DNA from: Bacteroidota bacterium
Lineage (GTDB): Bacteria > Bacteroidota > Bacteroidia > Chitinophagales > Chitinophagaceae
Direction of reading: 5' to 3'
Assembly (NCBI GenBank): GCA_023423405.1
Contig: JAFAFR010000036.1
Coordinates: 1-44,957 of the forward strand
DNA length: 44,957 bases
In this document: positions 41,397-44,957 of the stretch, piece after piece
Layout: each line of letters starts with the position of its first letter
Position numbering within the stretch: the stretch's first letter is position 1
Position numbers and translations under genes: made by a program
Notes under the pieces: model-generated
Database searches by the model: none
What the model was told of the DNA's origin: nothing
What the model saw: only the letters and a program-made list of their open reading frames with translations

Positions 41397-42389
41397 ATGA
41401 CGAATATTCTTTACACAGTTGCGACAGACAAAAACGGACAACTCATTAAGGCAAATGACGCTGAAAAGGGAGCCGATTTTTTATGTCCAGTTTGTAAGTC
41501 TGAACTCATTTTACGAAAAAGCGGAAAGACTGGCAAAGGAACTAAACGACCACATTTTGCTCATCGTGCATTGACACCGAATTGCACGCCTGAAACAGCC
41601 TTACATTACGCATTCAAAAACTTACTTGCTGACAAATTACAAAAACACATCGCGACACAAACACCACTTCCTTTTTCTTGGTACTGCGAATTTTGTGGCG
41701 GACAACATTCGGGAAACTTGCTGAAAAAAGTAAAGGACGTAAAAATTGAATACAACTTGACTGTTTGCAAACCTGACATCGCATTACTTGAAGAAAACGA
41801 GAAAGTTTTTGGTGTTATTGAAATTGTTGTTTCGCACAAACCAGAAGAAAACACTTTAAAATACTACAACGATAAAAACATTATTCTTATACAAATTAAC
41901 TTAACTTCCGACAAAGATATTGACGAATTACACAACCGAATTTCACAACCTAACAAAGTCGGAACTTGTTTCAATCCGAAATGTAAAACTTGCGGACACT
42001 TCCAATCAAAAAAAATAATGACAATTATTGATGGACCATGTTGGAAGTGTCATAGCACAATGAAAGTAGCAACTATCTCAACAAGTAGTGGCAGCATGGT
42101 TCGCGGCAGTTCTAATCATTTACGACCAAGCGACTTTATGCCTGACGAAATTGCTTTTGCAAAGTCAAAAAATGTAATTCTGAAAAACCAATACAGTAAT
42201 ACGGTTGACGAAAGTTATGTTGCAAGCTCTTGTGGCAGGTGCGGTTCATTTGCAGGTGACTTTTATTTGTTCACTCAATATATTACGCCAGCGGGTCGAG
42301 GAGAATTACCCTCACAAACATTTGACATTGGTTATCATTGCGATTATTGCAACAACAAGTCTGAAAACAGGAATGATGACTTTGAATAA
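41397..42389 (+). CDS. CoiA-like competence/nuclease-domain protein
   Basis: A 330-residue protein. The N-terminus has a zinc-ribbon-like FLCPVCKSEL and then RPHFAHRA, the CoiA N-terminal signature. The middle TVCKPDIALLEENEKVFGVI followed by EIVVSH has the D...E-x-x pattern of a PD-(D/E)XK nuclease. Two more Cys clusters follow (CFNPKCKTC, CGRCGSF and HCDYCNN), each a possible zinc site. CoiA promotes recombination of incoming DNA in competent Gram-positive bacteria. Relatives in Bacteroidota lack a known role, and DNA processing or defence is plausible. The AT-rich gene is flanked by a 15-bp inverted repeat pair. Confidence 0.7.
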   Translation: MTNILYTVATDKNGQLIKANDAEKGADFLCPVCKSELILRKSGKTGKGTKRPHFAHRALTPNCTPETALHYAFKNLLADKLQKHIATQTPLPFSWYCEFCGGQHSGNLLKKVKDVKIEYNLTVCKPDIALLEENEKVFGVIEIVVSHKPEENTLKYYNDKNIILIQINLTSDKDIDELHNRISQPNKVGTCFNPKCKTCGHFQSKKIMTIIDGPCWKCHSTMKVATISTSSGSMVRGSSNHLRPSDFMPDEIAFAKSKNVILKNQYSNTVDESYVASSCGRCGSFAGDFYLFTQYITPAGRGELPSQTFDIGYHCDYCNNKSENRNDDFE

Positions 42390-42403
42390 AAACAGCCACT
42401 AAC
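42389..42403. repeat. 15-bp inverted partner, right copy (pairs with 41346-41360)
   Basis: AAAACAGCCACTAAC starts on the last base of the CoiA-like stop codon. A similar start (AAAACAGCAGGC) follows the last island gene near 44360, so post-stop sequences in the island share a pattern. Confidence 0.65.
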
Positions 42404-42481
42404 AGGCGGCTTGGCTACAATTTACTGGGACGCTTCCTTGTATAAACAATTTTTTAATACTTTGACACAACATTTAAAAAC

Positions 42482-42817
42482 ATGGGATTTGTAATCTATG
42501 GTATAAAACAAACGCCTGTCGGCATAGATGAATTTCTGATAAAATGCCCAAGCTGTGAAACACACAGTTTTGCTGATATTATGGTTTTAAGCTCATACGT
42601 GCACTTCTATTTCATACCGTTCTTCCCGACCGAAAAAGAGGCAAATATCATCTGCAAAAAATGTGGCTTAAAACGGCGAGGACTGACCTTTGACCAGAAC
42701 TTGATTAGCAACTTCATTGAGGTGAAAAACAACTATAAACATCCCTGGTTTACGTACATCGGAGCGACAATAATAATTTTATTTATCGCGGCAATAATTA
42801 TTACATCGACGACATGA
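42482..42817 (+). CDS. zinc-ribbon membrane protein
   Basis: A 111-residue protein. Two Cys pairs, KCPSC (22, 25) and ICKKCG (about 58, 61), form a zinc ribbon, with the spacer HFYFIPFFPTEKEAN typical of small Bacteroidota zinc-ribbon proteins. A C-terminal helix (YIGATIIILFIAAIIIT) anchors it in the membrane. Function is unknown. It is AT-rich and follows the CoiA-like gene after 92 bases. Confidence 0.7.
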   Translation: MGFVIYGIKQTPVGIDEFLIKCPSCETHSFADIMVLSSYVHFYFIPFFPTEKEANIICKKCGLKRRGLTFDQNLISNFIEVKNNYKHPWFTYIGATIIILFIAAIIITSTT

Positions 42818-42932
42818 CACATATTTAACGACAATAATATAACTATCTAGTTAACAACTTTATTATACCAACAAAACTGCACAACCTGCGGAAACCCATG
42901 GCCCTTGGCAGTAATAAGAAACAACTTTACAA

Positions 42933-43688
42933 ATGATACCAGCATTTTTAGAAAAATACAAATCTCAAATTGAAAAATGCAAACTGGACACGGTTAGAAT
43001 TTTTGCTCATCCTGTTTTAAGTGCGCAAAAACTGACAATCACTCAAAGTAAACTTCTTGGGCAACCCTACATTCCTACAAATAGGACGTATCCAATGTGT
43101 TCAGATGGAACACCAATGATTATGTTAGCACAGATCAACTTTTCAGAAACTCCAGAACTTGAAAACTATCCGGCAAGTGGAATTTTACAACTTTTTGTTC
43201 ATCCGACTAATTGGTATGACATGAACGATTATAAAATATTATTTCATGAAAAAGAAAGCGAAGACCATCAAACAGATTTTAGTTTCATAACAAGCGACCT
43301 ATACGAAGAAAGCCCAATCCATTGTGAACATTCTTTGACATTCAAAAAAGAAACAGAATTTGGTGGACGGGAAGATTTTCGTTTTAAAATGAACTTTGAC
43401 GGTTTGGATTATTTTGACTTTCAGGATACACTTTCGAAAGAAGAGCAGGAGCAATTAGATAACATATTCTACATCACAGGACATAAAATCGGCGGATATG
43501 CCTATTTCACACAATCCGACCCGAGAGATTATAATAAAGAAGCAAAAGACGATGTGCTCTTACTACAAATAGACACAGACGAAAAAATAATGTTTGGCGA
43601 CAGCGGTGCAGCAAACATATTTATTAACTTGAACGACCTAAAGAATAAAAATTTTGACAAAGCATATTTCAATTGGGATTGCTGTTAG
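42933..43688 (+). CDS. YwqG family protein (DUF1963)
   Basis: A 251-residue protein with the whole YwqG pattern: LGQPYIPTN, MIMLAQINFSE, LENYPASGILQLFV, HKIGGYAYFTQSDPR, VLLLQIDTDEKIMFGDSG and a terminal FNWDCC. YwqG-like proteins have an SMI1/KNR4-like or cyclophilin-like beta fold and are found among toxin-immunity and accessory genes, though their function is not known. Cytosolic, with no signal peptide. Its DNA is among the most AT-rich here. About 115 bases separate it from the gene before, without a clear promoter. Confidence 0.85.
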   Translation: MIPAFLEKYKSQIEKCKLDTVRIFAHPVLSAQKLTITQSKLLGQPYIPTNRTYPMCSDGTPMIMLAQINFSETPELENYPASGILQLFVHPTNWYDMNDYKILFHEKESEDHQTDFSFITSDLYEESPIHCEHSLTFKKETEFGGREDFRFKMNFDGLDYFDFQDTLSKEEQEQLDNIFYITGHKIGGYAYFTQSDPRDYNKEAKDDVLLLQIDTDEKIMFGDSGAANIFINLNDLKNKNFDKAYFNWDCC

Positions 43689-43759
43689 AAGGAAGTTTGT
43701 TGCCACCAACAATCGGTTCCTGCTATTTTTCATACACCCCAGTAACCTGAATAACCAAG

Positions 43760-44359
43760 ATGATTTATCTACTAATTGGATTTGTTGCGGTTGGACTTGT
43801 TTTATACTTTATCTTCTTTAGACAAAAGCAAAATATTGTTCCCGCGAAGAATGAACAAACAAGCACTAAGCAAGCCGACAAGGATTTTCCACCAAAGCCG
43901 AATTGGAAATCAAACCTACCCATTGACATTGAGCTGATTTATGAGAAAGCGAGATATTACACCGGCAACAAATTACAGTTTGCAGTTTTTCAAAATGGGA
44001 CTGTAACCTTTTTTCCAAACAAGGTTGACAATATAGAAGATAGCGCAAAAGCTTCACTTGAAAAGATTTACAATTGTCATCCCGACTTCAAACCGATGGC
44101 AATGGACGATGGAAATTATCTAATTGAATACAGCCAACCGGCATTCACGATCGTATTCAAATACGAAGTCGATAATAATTGGGACTATATAGACAAAAAT
44201 CACCAGGACGGAATTTGCAAAGACGAAGTTTTAATTAATGGCCAAGGGCAACACAATGTTTTTGACAGTGTAGGGAAAATCTGTCTGTTTGGACGAGCAA
44301 AGATGTTTATGGACGCACAAACACCAAAAGTGATTAAGACATTTGACCCATTTCAATAA
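43760..44359 (+). CDS. membrane-anchored protein of unknown function
   Basis: A 199-residue protein not recognised as a known family. It has one N-terminal helix (MIYLLIGFVAVGLVLYFIFF), a Lys/Gln-rich linker, and a soluble domain with alternating strands (KLQFAVFQNGTVTFFP, NYLIEYSQPAFTIVFKYEV). The soluble part likely faces the cytoplasm or periplasm depending on helix orientation, which is not clear. Last gene of the AT-rich island and on the same strand as its neighbours. The spacer before it contains CCACCAACAATCGG, of the same style as other island spacers. Confidence 0.65.
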   Translation: MIYLLIGFVAVGLVLYFIFFRQKQNIVPAKNEQTSTKQADKDFPPKPNWKSNLPIDIELIYEKARYYTGNKLQFAVFQNGTVTFFPNKVDNIEDSAKASLEKIYNCHPDFKPMAMDDGNYLIEYSQPAFTIVFKYEVDNNWDYIDKNHQDGICKDEVLINGQGQHNVFDSVGKICLFGRAKMFMDAQTPKVIKTFDPFQ

Positions 44360-44628
44360 TAAAACAGCAGGCAATATTTGGCTTATCTATATTGGGCTTG
44401 GACAAATTGCAAAAGTTGACAGCCCGCTTTTTGAAATCGCATGTAAGCTCCCCTTTTTTAGTGCCAGTGTCAGTTAGGAAAAGCTATAACCACGCCGCAT
44501 CAGATCATCACCAACAACCACCCGGCAACCACCAACGGTACCGATAACAACAGGAACCGCTTAAAAACCCACCAGCCTCCTACCAAAACGAGCCGTTCAT
44601 GCCGCCCAGGCTTTGCCGCTGGTGCCAT

Positions 44629-44705
44629 TTTCACCGCTCATTCTGTAGTGTTTGACCGCTGTTTCACCGCTCCGGCTGTACTGTTTTATGCGTGATGATG
44701 TGGTG
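44629..44705 (+). repeat. 11-bp tandem repeat array 2 (7 degenerate units)
   Basis: Seven contiguous 11-base units: TTTCACCGCTC occurs twice (44629 and 44662), with ATTCTGTAGTG (44640), TTTGACCGCTG (44651), CGGCTGTACTG (44673), TTTTATGCGTG (44684) and ATGATGTGGTG (44695). Every unit ends in S-T-S. Two units match array 1 units at 8 of 11 positions (ATTC.. and CGGC..). Orientation is the same as array 1. Confidence 0.75.
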
Positions 44706-44790
44706 ATGATGGCTTCACCATGGCTTCTTCCTGTAGTGCTGAGGCCCAACGCCCAACTCCAAACCCCCAAACCACAGACCCCAAACCAAA

Positions 44791-44821
44791 AGCGGCCACC
44801 CCTGTAACAGGAGCAGCCGCT
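44791..44821 (-). terminator. candidate terminator hairpin for the OmpA-family gene
   Basis: AGCGGC (44791-44796) pairs with GCCGCT (44816-44821), with an inner CCTGT-A-ACAGG palindrome. It begins 27 bases past the minus-strand stop at 44848 and is followed on that strand by TTTGGTTTGG, a poor T-run. Confidence 0.4.
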
Positions 44822-44847
44822 CTAACTTTCTTATTCACCGGCAACCC

Positions 44848-44957
44848 TTACTGGCTCACCGTGAATTCTACCCTCCTGTTCTGTGCCTTGCCGGCCTTGG
44901 TGGCATTGTCGCCAATGGGCTGGTCCTGGCCATAACCCACCGCCGTCAGCCGGCTGC
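44848..44957 (-). CDS. OmpA-family protein, C-terminal end (5' part outside window)
   Basis: On the minus strand the last 35 codons read SRLTAVGYGQDQPIGDNATK and then AGKAQNRRVEFTVSQ before TAA. This is the end of an OmpA/MotB peptidoglycan-binding domain, with the conserved G-Y-G, D-N-x-T and N-R-R-V-E-F positions. It anchors an outer-membrane or lipid-linked protein to the wall. The rest of the gene lies past the window edge, so the N-terminal domain type is not known. Confidence 0.88.
   Translation of the reverse strand, partial: SRLTAVGYGQDQPIGDNATKAGKAQNRRVEFTVSQ

Larger units (their letters stand above)
44360..44847. other. 488-bp gene-free stretch at the island's right edge
   Basis: The composition returns from AT-rich to GC-rich around 44440. 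It contains a weak hairpin with a T-run after the last island gene (GGGCT 44394-44398, AGCCC 44421-44425, T-run 44428-44432), the second 11-bp repeat array, and a hairpin past the OmpA-family stop. No coding frame here has family features. Confidence 0.6.

Noticed and set aside
41208..41441. A 77-residue minus-strand frame across the spacer before the CoiA-like gene.
   Set aside because: It reads through the palindromic spacer and into the start of a real gene; structure explains the open frame.
40597..44440. Declaring the island a true integron cassette array.
   Set aside because: No integrase gene is present and the junction bases do not meet the strict RYYYAAC/GTTRRRY core; only the layout is similar.
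39774..44705. Calling either 11-bp array a CRISPR or origin iteron array.
   Set aside because: Units are contiguous without unique spacers, there are no cas genes, and no dnaA or rep gene is nearby.
44720..44935. Plus-strand frame of 71 residues at the window end.
   Set aside because: Its second half is antisense to the clear OmpA-family C-terminus at 44848-44957.
1..44957. tRNA and rRNA genes.
   Set aside because: No cloverleaf or rRNA-like segment was recognised by eye; a covariance search would settle this.

Overview
The window looks like chromosomal DNA of a Bacteroidota bacterium, most likely family Chitinophagaceae. The family-level call is inference. It rests on a PorW/SprE-type type IX secretion gene, an Oar-like TonB-dependent receptor, a two-enzyme RibBA fusion, the short-chain type of threonine dehydrogenase, a bactofilin/AtpZ gene cluster, weak ribosome-binding sites and TAnnTTTG-like promoter elements. 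Most of the window is fairly GC-rich (sampled lines are often 55-70% GC). A block from about 40.6 to 44.4 kb is clearly AT-rich (sampled lines 28-43% GC) and looks acquired.

Layout. 1-5.2 kb: the end of dapB (lysine and peptidoglycan precursor), an Rrf2 regulator, a secreted TlpA-like redoxin, threonine dehydrogenase, metal-type kdsA and a periplasmic isoaspartyl peptidase. 5.2-14.6 kb: a very large TamB-like envelope protein, ribBA, and an Oar-like outer-membrane receptor closed by a strong terminator. 14.6-19.6 kb: an SDR oxidoreductase, a secreted unknown translationally coupled to an alpha/beta hydrolase, a sugar-acid dehydratase of the IlvD/Edd family, and an esterase with an EF-hand-like loop. 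19.7-25.8 kb: a tight run of six genes (ATP-grasp, GCS2-type carboxylate-amine ligase, exported amidohydrolase, class I glutamine amidotransferase-like protein, second ATP-grasp-like protein, cupin). It reads as a pathway for an uncharacterised amide- or peptide-like metabolite and is the best candidate for a new biochemical system here.

26-34.1 kb: a GNAT acetyltransferase, then a minus-strand chain of overlapping small genes (M23-like membrane stub, bactofilin, AtpZ, membrane protein, SprT-like protein). Next, on the plus strand, come PorW/SprE and a class A penicillin-binding protein. 34.2-39.7 kb: a sugar-use locus (secreted GH9 hydrolase, ROK kinase, MFS importer, SIS-domain protein) divergent from a DeoR repressor. 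An exact 11-bp inverted repeat, a likely operator, lies between the two arms. The model is extracellular release of a sugar, uptake, phosphorylation, then SIS-domain processing, with DeoR sensing a phosphosugar.

39.7-44.96 kb: two arrays of degenerate 11-bp tandem repeats, related to each other and in the same orientation, bracket the AT-rich island. The island carries five plus-strand accessory genes (UDG-like, CoiA-like, zinc-ribbon membrane protein, YwqG/DUF1963, membrane-anchored unknown). They are separated by palindromic spacers reminiscent of gene-cassette junctions, and no integrase or transposase is visible. The window ends inside the C-terminus of a minus-strand OmpA-family gene. 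No rRNA, tRNA or CRISPR was recognised.
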